Both the position numbers and the translations under genes were made by a program. From positions 496,001-560,000 of the forward strand of contig JAGYXB010001020.1 in the NCBI GenBank assembly GCA_022495005.1: a DNA stretch of 64,000 nucleotides. The letters run 5' to 3'. Every line of letters begins with the position of its first letter. The first letter of the stretch is position 1. Below the pieces are notes generated by a model. The model was not told where the DNA came from and ran no database searches. It saw nothing but the letters and a program-made list of their open reading frames with translations. Positions 43,067 through 55,784 of this stretch are shown here, piece by piece. The stretch comes from Rhyacophila brunnea (Eukaryota; Arthropoda; Insecta; Trichoptera; Rhyacophilidae).

Positions 43067-44284
43067 AGGTGACTATAACTTTACAAGGCTCGGTGTGCTT
43101 TTGACCGCCGACTAGTGTATTCATATGTGATCCTTCATTATCCCTAAAACATGCATTCATCGCAAGTGGTTATCTAAGAAGATGCAATCACTCCACGTCG
43201 TTATTAAATTATATCAAATTGATACTATGTACGCAATAATGAATTATTATATTATTTAAAATTAATAAATAGAATCACACTGTTGATTAGTTGGCGTCTA
43301 ATAATCCAATTTCGAGTGTTGGGAAAATGACTGTACGTTTTTATTTATATCCAGAGCAATGAACCAATATGGTGAGAAAGAATAGTAAATAATATTCTCC
43401 ATAAAAAACGGTGTATGAGAAAAATGGTAACGAACTTTATAATAATATTATATTAATGTCATTGATTATAGCATAGTCCTAGAATATGCAATTATATACC
43501 TAATATATAATTCATGCACAATAGTTCTTTTTTCCTAATTTTTTTAGTTAATATAGAATTAAAAGGTTTCTTCGCAAATTATGTACAATGAATGCTTGTT
43601 AGCCTTTAACTCAAGATAAAAGGACAATACTTTAGATACATCAAAACTAAAAAAATCAATATGTAAATTTTCAAGGTTAAATATATTTGAACCAGAAACT
43701 CACAGCTTAAGATGTGGACTGAAATACCTTATTATTGATCCAATATGAATAGTCTAATTATTAATAATAGCAATATATATTATATACATAATCGATTGTT
43801 TTAAATTTATTTGCTTACAGTAATGAGTGTTACTATATTTTAGAATCTTCGATGGTTACATGATTGGTACTATTTATGCACACCTTCATTAATAGAACTG
43901 TCAATTTTATTCTACAAAATTACCGCATCTGCTGAAAGGGTTGGATTGAAATCGATTGCAACTGAGTGCATACAAATTGATCGCAATAATTCAATCACCC
44001 AAGAAACAGCGCGTCGAGTGCAGTCAATTAGATCGTGCTAAACCTAATTTGTCGTGAACTATGGCTTGGTATCGCGATGCACTTTCTCCGATGTAGTTGT
44101 TGCACATATTATGTACACTATAAATATATGTTTCTAAAGTAGAGTTTAGATTTATTATATATATAATTAATCAAAGAGTCATATTTATGTTAATAATATG
44201 AATACGTAAAGTATTAAGAAAGGATTTTTTTTCTACATAAGTAAAGATAGTTATTTTTCCATTTAAAAAAATCAGTAACCTATT
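43067..44284. other. AT-rich stretch, nothing recognised
   Basis: No feature could be supported. Confidence 0.5.
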
Positions 44285-44575
44285 ATAAAGGCTTATTCAA
44301 GCGGCTCGCGCATCATTTTATTCTATCACGGGTCCGAGGTTCAAGTCCCGGGGTCTGACAAAAACACATTTGGTTTTTCAATTTGTGTTTCAGTCCAAGT
44401 GTGGACTCTCTAGGTTGACAAAGTGGCTAATATCCATTTCTCATAAAAACAATATCTATTATTACAAACCTCCACCTCGTGGAGGCCCACATGATCCAAT
44501 TAGAATCGGAAATGGTAAACAATATAATATATTATATACCAAGGTGCATAGACTTTCGAGTTACATTAAATTAAA
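44285..44575 (+). repeat. tRNA-derived SINE B, copy 3
   Basis: Has the best-preserved box B of the family, GAGGTTCAAGTCCCGGG (about 44336-44352). The body follows: GTGTGGACTCTCTAGGTTGA, GTGGCTAATATCCATTTCTC, TTACAAACCTCCACCTCG and the palindrome CCTCCACCTCGTGGAGG, with a distal block AGAATCGGAAATGGT also seen near 61815. Box A is poor. The 69-codon frame across it is chance. Confidence 0.75.
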
Positions 44576-44718
44576 GTGACGAAAACATATCATGCACCCC
44601 GACTCGTCGGCTTCCGTCTACTCTCCAAATTTTGTCGAAATCCGACTGCATGTGTAGATTTGTATTAAGAAAAACGGCAGGACGGTACATACAAACATCC
44701 AAATAATATTCTTCAAAT

Positions 44719-44975
44719 AATTGTGTCGCTAGATTTCAAAATCAGCCAAGTCCATAATAGATGAAATAGTAGAAAAACAGCTTTTTGTTTTCTCAAATAC
44801 ACAGTCACAAGGGTGAAAGTTTATATTATTTCGAGCATAGAATATTTAAAATTAATAAATTCCACATTTTGATAATGCAGAAATGTTAGAAAGCAGTAGT
44901 TCTTCAGCAATTCACAAAAAAGTCAAAAATACCTAAAGGTAGACTTGGCTGATTTTGAAATGTAGCGACACAATT
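44719..44975. mobile_element. Inverted-repeat element (257 bp)
   Basis: Ends are inverted copies over ~34 bp: AATTGTGTCGCTAGATTTCA then AAATCAGCCAAGTC inward from the left, AATTGTGTCGCTACATTTCA inward from the right. No coding capacity, and no target duplication can be resolved because the right end abuts the next element. Confidence 0.75.
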
Positions 44976-45330
44976 CGAGTGCTCAAAGTCAGACAATGTT
45001 ATCTACAAAAAAGTGTTTTGTTTTTTTTTGAGATAACGTTATTTTACATTTATGGCTACATGATAGTCAAACAACGTTATGTCAATCTTTTCTAATTTCT
45101 TATTAAATCGTCAGTAAAGTTTAACGCTAACTACATAAGTAACCCTTGTTTTCATATTTTTTTAAACTATCCCCATAAATTTTAACATCATCATAAGCAA
45201 GATAAATATACAATACACAATAAATTAAAAAATATTAACATTAGGTTTTAAATAATCATTTCCGGCTCTTTTTTGGCTCTCCTGTAAAGTTGCACTTTTG
45301 TAGATAGTGTTGTTTGACACTAAGCCCTCG
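44976..45330. mobile_element. Inverted-repeat element (355 bp) abutting the previous one
   Basis: Ends are inverted with mismatches over ~40 bp: CGAGTGCTCAAAGTCAGACA inward from the left, CGAGGGCTTAGTGTCAAACA inward from the right, both going on to TATCTACAAAA. AATT flanks both sides (44972-44975 and 45331-45334). It begins exactly where the 44719-44975 element ends, so the AATT may be part of that element's terminus used as target. Confidence 0.7.
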
Positions 45331-45334
45331 AATT

Positions 45335-46394
45335 ATAGTATAAGATTTATAAATGAATCATTCGTTATGCGATCTATGGAATTTTGTAGTATCTAATAGG
45401 TTTATAATACATATTACACTTATAGATAGCCATAACAAATTTAATGATCGTCTTTTTAAAAGTGTTCAATTTAATTTTAAAAGCGATAAATATTCGCACA
45501 AACACCCCCATGACGTCGATCAATTCTCCAGCCATCATTTGACCGCGTTCATCCGAGGATAGACGCGATGCCTTTGACACCCCACAGTACAGCGTCGAGG
45601 CAGTCGCTGTCATTGGACCTTAATTGATTGTATTTGCCGTACGAAGCTTTGTGTGTTTACGCACCCTCCGCCAGTCAACACGTGAGCCTCATATTAGAGG
45701 GTAGACGACTTTATTTTGCTTCTACCCAGGGCGTGCAAATATTTTACTTACATCGGACTAGTTCGAGCAATGCTAGACAAAAGTTAGGACTTTATCTTCC
45801 ATTTAAATAATCATTTTTATACTCTCCTAAGGGACAAAAGGGTAATAAATACCACCTTTATAATATATACACAACAATGTCGTTGGTTTTTCGTAGAAGG
45901 TCATTGAGAGAGTTAATTATTATATTGAGTCGGTGATGTGTTTTTCTTTACTTTTCTGTAGAATTAAATATTTGTGTATTGCTCTTGTGTTGTTTTGTTA
46001 TTTAGTATTTCATGAGGTGTTTGGAGGTCAATTTCGCGATTTTGTTATCTACACAGAGTTTCGAGAGTCTATCTCTCATTTTTTAGTATTCGACAATTAT
46101 TGATGACATGCCACATAGTTTGTGTAGCCGTCACATGAACAGCAGTCATTGTTCCTCAATTATCACTATTGTAATAATTACAATATAAAATTATTTTATA
46201 CCACGTATAAATATGTATATTTAATTCTTTGCTATACAGGTTTGAGGACGGTTCAACGCTTTAAATATAGAATCCTCATACAACGTTTAGCCAAAAAAAA
46301 AACACTATCATACCAATCAATTAATCCTTTTTTCACATTTCTTACAAAATCTGATATAAATATAAGAGTACTTTATATTATAATACTCAATTAA
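45335..46394. other. Non-coding stretch, nothing recognised
   Basis: 45500-45780 is GC-richer and has 60-79 codon frames on both strands without a known motif. Confidence 0.4.
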
Positions 46395-46550
46395 TACAGA
46401 TACAATACTGGTAGAAAAAGACGAAGCTGCAATTTATCGATTAAGAACTTTGATAACGTAGAGTCCCGCGAAGTAAATGATGTTTAAAAAGTTTACCCTG
46501 TTGGTGACCTACCTTCGACAGGCGGTGGTACGATAAAAAGAAGACTTATA
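46395..46550 (+). pseudogene. Possible LINE 3'-end relic
   Basis: The terminal sequence (CTACCTTCGACAGGCGGTGG then TACGATAAAAAGAAGAC) resembles the 3' end of the 30690-31905 LINE (GACCTCCGCTAGGGGATGGC then ACAATAAGAAGAAGAC). Upstream, a broken frame gives TLLVTYLR against IALMVADLR. Heavily decayed and moderately uncertain. Confidence 0.4.
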
Positions 46551-49000
46551 CAATGTATAATTAAAAATTATATTTACGAATTTAGTAGGCAAATATGTCT
46601 TCAACTTATAACTTTATGATTCCTTAGCGGCTTAGGCTTAGCCTATGTCGTACAGTTAGTTTAGTGATAACTGGTTTCTATTAAATTATAAAATGAGTTT
46701 AGGTCACATTAATACGTTTTTACCACATATTATATTATAATGTATTATATATAATAAAAAAATACTTATATAGGTACTTATCACATTTCAAATACTAATT
46801 AACCTTTGTGAATGCTTTTTGGATGATAAAAACTAACATCTTATACATCATAAATTAGCGAAGGTAAGCCTTTAAATAACAATGGGTTTTATAAAAAGGC
46901 CTTCAATATAAATATAACAATTTAGATATTTAAATAATACTTAAATATCTTTCAATGCACGAATATATCAGGTTTTAAAATAAAGAGTTTAAAACTCATA
47001 TAGATAAATAGACTCTTTAAAAATTTAAGAAGAGTATACATTATTATTAATTGAGTTAGCATTTACTTGGTAGAATTCCATTTTACAAGAAAGGAAAATA
47101 TAATTAATATTAAATTCTACAGGTTTTTAAAAAGGTTTGTCGATAGCTATTTCGATTGTAACATAGTCTTGATAATGGTGTTACAACCGAAAAAGCTAGC
47201 CTAGCCCTAACTCTTGTTTTTTTCCAAAAAAAAACTTCCACTCGCTCATTCAATAAAACTCGATATTTTACGTTATATTCCTTTTTTTTATAGTACACAG
47301 ATCATTTTCCACCCTCCAAGAACAGTGCATATTGGAAATAATTATAAGATTACATATACTCATTTGCACATTTTGGCAGGTACTTGCATAATATATTTGA
47401 TAAGCCTGAACATGCGAGTGAATACTTGTCGTTTAGATAATTTGAATATGTTGTGAATACCGAACGATAAACTCATTTTATAAATTAACATTAAACCAAT
47501 GCTAAATATATTAATAGGTACTAACGTTATATCTAATCTAATTTTTTAGTTAACAGAGAAAATAATAACATTCTTAATTGATATTTTATCTTCTACACAA
47601 AAATAACTAATTATATTTCCATTATTAAATTTGAACAGAATCAAATTATTCTGTACTTTTTGTTTTCAAACCATAAAATGAAACGAAAGCCTAGATTTAT
47701 TTTTTTTATAAATCATGTTAAAATCCTCTGTCGGGTAATATTTACCAACCGTTGGTATGACTGATTACATTTTTTGTTTTAAATCTCCATACATTTAAAC
47801 GAAAAACACAAGAATTTTCATGTTTAATAAAAAAAAAACCCCAGAAAATAATTGAGATTTTCTCCGTGTTTTCTGAATATTTAACTGGCAAAAGATAAAC
47901 CCATTAATTATCTCTAAAAATAATCACACAAGACATCAATATTTTTTTTGTTTTCCGAATAATTTAAAATTAAAGATGAAATCACAAAAAAACACAATAT
48001 ATAAATTTAATATTATTAATTTTAATTTATTAAATTGTCAACATTTTGAAACATTTCGTTATCGTGAAATTTTCATATTTATTATATTTATTTCGAGAGA
48101 AGTAAGTAGACTTTATGTAATAGGGGTGCAATTACGATCACAAGAAGAGGATGTTATCGAAATGCAGCATAGACGGATATACGATGTACTAAAACTAACC
48201 TTGGAGATGAATAATGGGTTATTTAGACAACGATCGTATGACTTAGTAAATAACCTCGAACTTAAACTTGTTATGCAAAATATAATGTGTAATTTTAAAG
48301 ATCATTTTGGTAGTAACTATATAATTATATGTCTGAATTGCAATAATTCTACTCATGTATATGAGTTACTTCTCTATAAATGATAACGTGCAGCTGGGAT
48401 GGGGAAGATTGACAAGATGGAGACATTAACGATATTTTACATAAGTATAGAATTGTGAATTGTGTTTGATATTTAAAAATTGAAAAATATTAAAATGATT
48501 ACGTGTTTTTTTAGAAAATGGGACTCTGTTGTGCAGAACATATTTCATAGATGAAAGCATCCAACTACTAGATTTGAATTAGATGAAACGTTGGAGGACC
48601 TAAAGAACTAGTTGGATTATGCAAAAAGAGATACTGCATCCTCAAGATTGTGGCAGTTAAGGATTTTCAGCAGGCGTCAAATTCCACAGTAAACTGTCTA
48701 CGTAAAATCTAAAAATTACTGAATACACATCGTTGGCCATATAGTCAAAAAGAAAGGCTTAAACAACGCTATGGATCATTTCTCAATGCATTTAGCTCTG
48801 TGAAAGGTAGAATACAGGAATCACAGCAGAGTTTTACCTAAGACAATTAATTATTAGGAATCATGATCCTTGACAGCGAGGGATACGAAACAAAAATTCA
48901 TTCATTACATAATAATCTCACGTACGACCTATAAGCTCTTTATGTATATTTGTTTAAATAAATTGAATACATATAATATTTATTTGGTTGCGCTTTTAAC
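46551..49000. other. AT-rich stretch, one unassigned frame
   Basis: A 135-codon plus-strand frame at 47976-48383 is the longest unexplained frame here. Its second half (REVSRLYVIGVQLRSQEEDV and on) is less AT-driven, and the following sequence to ~48850 has short frames of similar texture, so a very old gene or element remnant is possible. No domain was recognised, and it is not called as a gene. Confidence 0.4.
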
Positions 49001-49504
49001 AGTGGACTGTAATTTAAATGTGATTTTGGATGGTGGATAACGAATTTAGGGCGGGGGTTATACAAGATGCCAGACACTGACCTTTTATATTGAGAGGGCT
49101 GGCGCGCGCTGGAGCCAGTTCCGTATTCACGCACTCACGCACTGGTAAATGGACGGTTCGGAATGTCACTCTCACGGTTTCACTTGGTTTTGGGATGAAT
49201 GATGATGAAAAGTTCAAAATGGATAATAGACGCGACGTTCACTCAAACCTTATCAGATTTACCGTAACTAATGTTGAATACATGCGTTCTGAGTCTCTCT
49301 GTGCTTAAAGCCTGCTAAGCTATAACAAGCCCGTACGCGACCGTTTTTTTGAAGTCACTCAAGCTAGCTCAATATTATTCTCAATCACGGTCATCTCATG
49401 ACCCGTAACTGCTGGTCGCCCTGGTCTTGCGACAAAAATTAATAAGGATTTGAGGTAGGTGGGTAAATAAGGAATGACGACCAATATAATTGGCCCAACC
49501 AGTA
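49001..49504. repeat. Dispersed repeat E, copy 2
   Basis: Counterpart of 17949-18398, with AGTGGACTGTAATT at the start, GCCAGACACTGACCTTTTAT, GATGAATGATGATGA and a closing TTGGCCCAACCAGTA. The centre is strongly diverged between the copies. Frames on either strand (48940-49308) are not conserved in copy 1. Confidence 0.6.
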
Positions 49505-51062
49505 TTAAAATGCCTATTAACCTGGCGTATAATAATTATACTGTTATCTAGCTTCTACGAATAATGTACTAGTATACAATTTACGCAATCCATAATTATT
49601 ATCATAGTTTAATCTTATAAAAATTCTCAGAATTCAGAGAATTGGACAACATATTTCAAGGAATAATTCACAAGATTTGAGACTTTAAGAAACTTGAATT
49701 CAAACTTTTTTTACTTGGTATATTATTTATTATCTGAGGTGTTTTTAAATAATGTACCTATGTTTAATATAAATAATGTTACTTTCTCAAATGCTGTGAA
49801 TTATTCGTTACATAAAAAAATGTTTATTATGACAATTATATATACCTACTTACGTATTCTTGATACCTATATATAAATACCAAATATTATATACGTTATT
49901 TTTTCGGAATACTTTAGTATACAAGGACCGTAGCCCCCACGAGAAGGGGAGGATAACAGGCTCTAGCCTGGCGGGTCGAGCAGCTTAGTGAGACAGACAC
50001 ACATCACAAATTTGCTCTAATAGTAAAAAAAATCACCTGTCTTACTTATAAAATAGTAACAGTTTAAAATATGTGGCTATGCGATGCAGTGTTATGTGAT
50101 ACGATGATTGATATAATTAATTGGTAATGCACGTGTAGAATTTTATTGTATATTTTTTTGTGTGTGGTATCCTGAATAAAATCGGTATTTAACCAATGGT
50201 ACTTAGCTACCACAAAGTGGGGTCACTATCAGTGCCAACAATTTAATAATAATTCAAGTGGAATTATTTATAAATACAAAAATACATCGAACCCATTTAA
50301 TTTTATCTGGCAAAACTCTGGGATTTCGCGGAATACCATTTGAGGAACACTACTGTGAAACACCAGACTACTTTTAATCTTAGGGATTTAACAAACGTTC
50401 TGGCATAAAAGATCACTTCAGGATGTGGGGGCCATGACCCAGGACTATAACAATAAACAATTAAAAAACAAAATAAAATGAACGCCTATTAAATTTGATC
50501 TTTAGTATAGTCTAATGAATGCAATTCCATATAACTTTATTTGGACAAAGTTAGCCTCAAAGGAATAACACATTTAACAGCGCGTTGCATCTCCTTCCCT
50601 GAATACTAGCTAATAAATCTCCATATTCATTAAGAATGGCTTAAATACCCCCCAAGGCTGGCTTAATTACTTAAGATAAACTTTAAACTTCACAGTTGGC
50701 TAAGGCCTGAAAGCCCTTAAATCGTATGATAACAAGAGTAATGTTATTTTAGTTTTTACGTAAACAGTAACGAATTGGCTTACACTGTTATTGAAAGCTC
50801 CATCATTAGTAGAACACCACTTCCGCTTTGTCATTATATTCTGGAGTAGGTACTCATTATGTTAATATCATAATAAAAAATAAAAAAACTTTTAGTATTT
50901 TAAATACAAAGATGTGTGTCTTATTTTACCAAAACATTTATAGAAGATCTGTAAAAAATAATAATGAAATAGCAATGATTATTAAAAATGCTATTTTTTC
51001 TATTATTTTAAGCTTGTTTTTATTAATTATTGGTTTTATCATATTTTTCGGCGTCACTGTAT
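49505..51062. other. Non-coding stretch with a possible hAT-like element
   Basis: GGACCGTAGCCCCCAC near 49925 and, inverted, GTGGGGGCCATGACCCAGG near 50425-50443 could be the ends of a ~520-bp hAT-like element, but no target duplication is visible. The rest shows nothing. The 97-codon frame at 50828-51121 is AT-driven and runs into the adjoining LINE fragment. Confidence 0.35.
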
Positions 51063-51078
51063 ATGGTGCAGGTTATTT

Positions 51079-51585
51079 CACCATCATCATCATCTGCCCG
51101 AATTTATTCACTGCTGGATGAATGCCTCTCCAAGCTGATTCCATTTCTCTCGGTCCTGTGCGTTGCGTTGCCACGTCCTTTCACATAAGTTTATCATTTC
51201 ATCAATCCAGCGGCCTCTAGGTCTACATGTGCGGACGATTTTTTCCTATTGGATACCACTGAATGACTAAATTTGTCCAACTCTTGTCCCTTCTTCGAGC
51301 TATGTGTCCAGCCCATCTTCATTTGAGACTTTTAGCGAACTCTATTAACGCATTACTACTTTTTGTTCTTTCGCGTTATGCCCAGTATGCATCTGCTCAT
51401 ACCACGTTGTGCTACTCTCTCTACGTTTCTCGATCTCTCTTTTACTTAGGGTCCATGTTTCACACGCATATTTGATTACAGAAAGCACACACTGATTGAA
51501 CACTGCGCTTTAGGCACAGTGGAAGGTCACTTTTAAAGACATTATTTAGGCGGCCAAAAGCATTCTAGTCTAGCTTTTTGTTCGT
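51079..51585 (-). mobile_element. LINE 3' fragment, fourth family
   Basis: On the minus strand: AFGRLNNVFKSDLPLCLKRS, then decayed YACETW-type sequence, and at the very end WQRNAQDREKWNQLGEAFIQ, Q and stop, followed by a GATGATGATG tail. It is flanked by AGGTTATTT at 51070-51078 and 51586-51594, a candidate 9-bp target duplication. Several frameshifts make it inactive. Same family as 37850-38165. Confidence 0.85.
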
Positions 51586-51594
51586 AGGTTATTT

Positions 51595-52995
51595 AATTGG
51601 TAAAAAAAACATTGGCCTAGGTCCCAATATCTTTTTTATAAAATATAGAATTCGGACCCATTTCCCATTCCTTCTTCTACCTGAAACCATTAATTCTTAA
51701 GGTCCTATGTGACCTTTTAAGAAATGGCTCACTGGCAGAATATACAGGAAAATGTATGTTGTCATCTTTCAGCTTATCAATAATATAAACAGAAATTTTA
51801 AATACCGACAACTAAATCTTAATATTACTACATATTATACAATTTAAGCGAACCCCTAGTTATGAGACCACAAAAAGTTGGTACCAGTCCAATTAATACA
51901 ATGTAAGCTAGTGTGTATACTAGTATTATTCATAAATACAACGATTTTGATCTCTGCATACGTAAAATATATAAAACCAAAATTTTGTTAAGCCTCAAAA
52001 ACATAATTCATAATAATGTAAAGCTTATATCTATAATCTTTTTCACTAATTTGAGTAATAATATCTTAATTTCCACTAAACTTTTACTGTTATATAACAT
52101 TTATATATTTATGTCAGCATTGTTCCCTTTTTTCAATTATTGAGGAATTTAAAATAGCTATTATGAGTGCTAAATCGCTTTGAGGCTATATCATTTAACC
52201 CTTGAAGTACCATTACGTTTATCTGAGCAACGTTATTTCGCTTATCATGCGTTATCTAGTGGGCGCATTGCTTTCATACTATAATTCTGGCTGTATCTAA
52301 TTAACAGCATTACTACGAGTATTTAAGCAGTAAGTACTTCAACTGATAAATTTACTGTGCAAGTAATATGGCCGCAGTGAATATATTCAGTATTTTGAAT
52401 CAAAAGCGATTAGTAATATATTATTATGGGTTGACATTAATACAATACATAATGTTATAATTACTAATCTAGAATATTAACAACACTAAAAACATATTGC
52501 CTAATAATGAGAAAGATAATTCAGTAAAGCACATTCAAAGGTTGTGATCTTGAGATAGTCATGTTTTTATGATTACCAAAATGCTTCTACGATACGAAAA
52601 ATACCTGTTAATATTTTAAATATTGACCTAAAAAATATCGAATGAAATTATTTTTTAAACTTGTACTAATTTTCGAGAAATTCGAGAAAAAACAAAAAAT
52701 TATTAATAATTTAATTCATCACAGGTATGTAAACTGATCAATTAGCAACGGTGGAGTGACGAAGTGGGTGCGAGCAAGGATAGGGTAACGTGCCTACATA
52801 TAACCAAAATCGATTGCATGAGTTTATTCGTAGCTAATAATACATTGAATCACTAGTCTTCTAATAGCAACTGCAGAGAATAGAATTGAGGTGTGAGTAG
52901 AAGGTCGCGCACTTAAATCTAAACGCTGTATATCTCATTGATTTAAAAAATCTTTTAAGTCTCTATTTTTATTTTGTATGCCTGCATGTTTGTTA
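51595..52995. other. AT-rich stretch, nothing recognised
   Basis: No feature could be supported. Confidence 0.5.
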
Positions 52996-52999
52996 CATG

Positions 53000-53158
53000 G
53001 ATAGACTGGTGGTTTTGGATAGCATTTACGGAAGGCGAAGCAGAAGCTCTATCGTGAGGGAAGCAGAAGACCGAGAGGCGTGTAAAATCTTGGAAGCTCA
53101 GAAGATGATAAAATTTCAAGGTGGTCACAATCCTCAGCCATGAGAAAACGACCAAGCG
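53000..53158 (+). pseudogene. LINE 3'-end fragment, third family, with internal deletion
   Basis: The plus-strand reading DRLVVLDSIYGRRSRSS joins directly to IVREAEDREACKILEAQKMI and GGHNPQP-stop. Compared with the copy at 34682-35011, about two dozen residues between the two blocks are missing. The (AAG)n tail is reduced to ACCAAGCGG. Confidence 0.75.
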
Positions 53159-53315
53159 GATATATTTTTTTTATTTCAGCATTTCACGCGGCCAAAGGAG
53201 GACGTTTGCGAGTTATCGATTATAGTTTATGTTACATTACACATTCAATATAATACTTTGTAGCTTCTAAAAATGATTACTAAGCGATATTTTTTTAAGA
53301 TAAAATATATTGATA

Positions 53316-53672
53316 GCCCAGTATTGAACGGTAACAAGTCAAAAATTTGGCATTTAACGATATTCATATTAAAATATTCGTAAAAATGAGCTATTGACAG
53401 TTTAGAACAGAAACAATAGCACAAGAGCCAAAACGCCTTTAGAAATTTTACAAACTTTCAAAGAAAACTAGCTTTGTACAGATCCATTTCGAATTGTTCA
53501 CATTTAAAACTGGCGATTGACCGTACCTTTCAATTTCGAATACTCGTAGATACATTCTGACATGTTTTCTTTTAAAACTCGTCAAATCTTATGTATTCTA
53601 AAATATTCAAAAAATTAAAATATGATTATCTCAAAACTACATTTTTTGAGTTGTTACTATTCAACACTGGGC
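53316..53672. mobile_element. TA-flanked inverted-repeat element
   Basis: A 357-bp element with ends GCCCAGTATTGAACGGTAAC (left) and GCCCAGTGTTGAATAGTAAC (inward from the right), similar for ~30 bp, between TA at 53314-53315 and 53673-53674. No coding frame. A Tc1/mariner-type MITE is likely from the TA, though not proved. Confidence 0.75.
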
Positions 53673-53674
53673 TA

Positions 53675-54440
53675 TATATATAGTAATTAAAGTAGTGTGT
53701 GCTGCTATTAAACGATGATATAACTATTTAACACTTTTTGCTTGTAGAAATAAACGCTTCCCATTCAATGCCATTTTAGTTGCTACGCATAGATACCTGT
53801 CTGTCTACGCGTAAAATGAAGCCAGACTGTTAATTTTTTACTATTTTTGTCTAATGAGTAGGCACTTAATGACCTTTAGGTATGTCGTATTTTAAAAGAG
53901 CTAAATTAAGGGTTCGTTAGGCACCATTCAGATGAAAACGTGACGTAGTGACAAAAAGTTCATCAGATGACGCACGTGATAATTTACTTTTAAACGTAAA
54001 ATGCGTCATCGGGGTCATAGTATTAGTATCTATTAATGTAACACGTTCTTACGTAAAATACGTCATCGCGACCCTGTTAAAATAAAACAAGGTGAAAGCC
54101 GATTTATTTTACAAACGAGATCTAAAATAAGACATCATCACAACGGTAATCGCATTATATTTCTCTTATATGACTTTTCTCTCGGGTTTCAGTAAAAGAG
54201 AGATTCATCAACTTAGAGAATTATGTTGTTGTAAAACACGTGCTGAGCATAACACATTATGATAAAAATACTAAATAATTAAACAATGAAAGAAACTATG
54301 CGGTATTTATGTTATGTTTGTAACAATATTATAGTTTACTAAAAACTACACTAGACCAAAACAGTGACTTGATTTTTATTTTATATTAGAAATAAATGTG
54401 GCTGTCATCAAATCCGTGTGAAGCAAGTTTTTCTGGCGGA
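53675..54440. other. Non-coding stretch with a small direct and inverted repeat
   Basis: TTTAAACGTAAAATGCGTCA (about 53991-54010) is echoed by TTCTTACGTAAAATACGTCA (about 54046-54065). GATGACGCA / TGCGTCATC form an inverted pair at about 53968-54012. No gene. Confidence 0.45.
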
Positions 54441-54445
54441 TTCTA

Positions 54446-54745
54446 TATACCAACAGAGAACCTAGCAAAAAAATACGAAGCTTGCAATTTTAGATATTTT
54501 TTTTTGATAATTTACAATTTCAACTGTATTTATTAATAAATATGTATTTGAAAACATTAAAAAGATTTTTTTTAAGTCAAAGATAAACAGCTTACAATAA
54601 TTGTAAAAAAATGTGAATTTGTCACATATTTGGTACATAAGTAACGTTATTATTACATTATTTTTATTATATAAATTATATATTTAAAAAGGATTTCAAG
54701 TTATACCTACACATTTATATTTTTTATAAAAATCGATGTTTTTAA
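54446..54745. mobile_element. Fragment of the 15270-family TTAA element
   Basis: Matches the left arm of 15270-17362 from AGAGAACC through AAAAATACGAAG, TTGATAATTTACAATTTCAA, AATATGTATTTGAAAACATT, AAAAAGATTTTT and AAAGGATTTCAAGTTATA. The outermost ~25 bp with GGGGG and the opposite end are missing. Confidence 0.75.
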
Positions 54746-55780
54746 ACAAATTTTAATTTTAAACCATGCAAACTCAGAAAAAAAACACTTGAGAACGTAG
54801 AAATCTCAGAATCGACTATGCTTCACAGCTAAATGTATGGCCCCGTGATACGCCAGTCTAAAACTTATGTGGAGTAGGTTATCTTAAAGGGGTCTATGTT
54901 TATGTATTATTAAGATACCCAATTAGAAAGCAACTAAATTTTATACAGAGAAGTAAAAGTTTTTCAAGGAAGCAAAGACATGATAAACAATATCCCTCAT
55001 TATTATTATTTGTATTAGCTTCATTATTAAAATAAATTATATGAATAGTAGATAAATCGACAGTTCAAGTCCCACTAGGTCCCACTTGTTTTCGAAAATA
55101 TTTTTTAATGTGTGTATTTCTAAGTTTTTCACATTATATGTTTTCGATATTATCCGTGTAAGTATATAGATAGATATCTATATCGTATAATATAGTATTA
55201 TTTTACGGTTAAAAATCAAGTTTGTAGGTGGGTATTAAAACAAGTTTAAGACAATATTTTCCTTCATAATAATCATTTTTATATTATACTACCTACATAC
55301 GATTTCTTTAAGGTTATAGTACACAGTGACTTATATTCTTATCTGGTATGATTTAGGATTTTTTTAAGCCCCAGAGAGATTTAGAAGCGTCTCCAGACAA
55401 TTTTGAGGAAATTAATCTCTTTCTTTATACGGAGCGAGCTATTTTTTCTGAACAATATGGGCTTTAAATATACCGCTATGATGTACGCAACAAAATATTC
55501 TCTCTGACATATATATGCCCACTCATATTGAATCAAATTCGCAAAAATTCTCAAAGGTTTGTTGTCACATTTACATCGAATGTAATAATATATTATGATA
55601 CTTTTATAAAAGGTGGTTGGTTATATTTTCAAAAAAATCCCAGAAACATTTTCACTTTTGAATGTGATTATTGTCATAAGTATGTCTTTTATATTTTATT
55701 TCCGTATTTTTTAATAACCTTATATCATCACTTAAATGATTTAAATTGTAGATTCTTAATAGAAAACCATTTAATATTTA
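54746..55780. other. AT-rich stretch, nothing recognised
   Basis: A 94-codon frame at 55528-55812 has no known motif. A box-B-like AGTTCAAGTCCCAC near 55062 stands alone. Confidence 0.45.
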
Positions 55781-55784
55781 ATAT

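Noticed and set aside
47976..48383. 135-codon plus-strand frame as a protein-coding gene
   Set aside because: The first half is low-complexity Asn/Ile/Phe and no family was recognised. Kept only as an unassigned frame within the region entry.
49924..50445. A defined hAT element
   Set aside because: The inverted ends (GTAGCCCCCAC / GTGGGGGCCATGAC) are short, with no matching 8-bp duplication. Left as a possibility in the region entry only.
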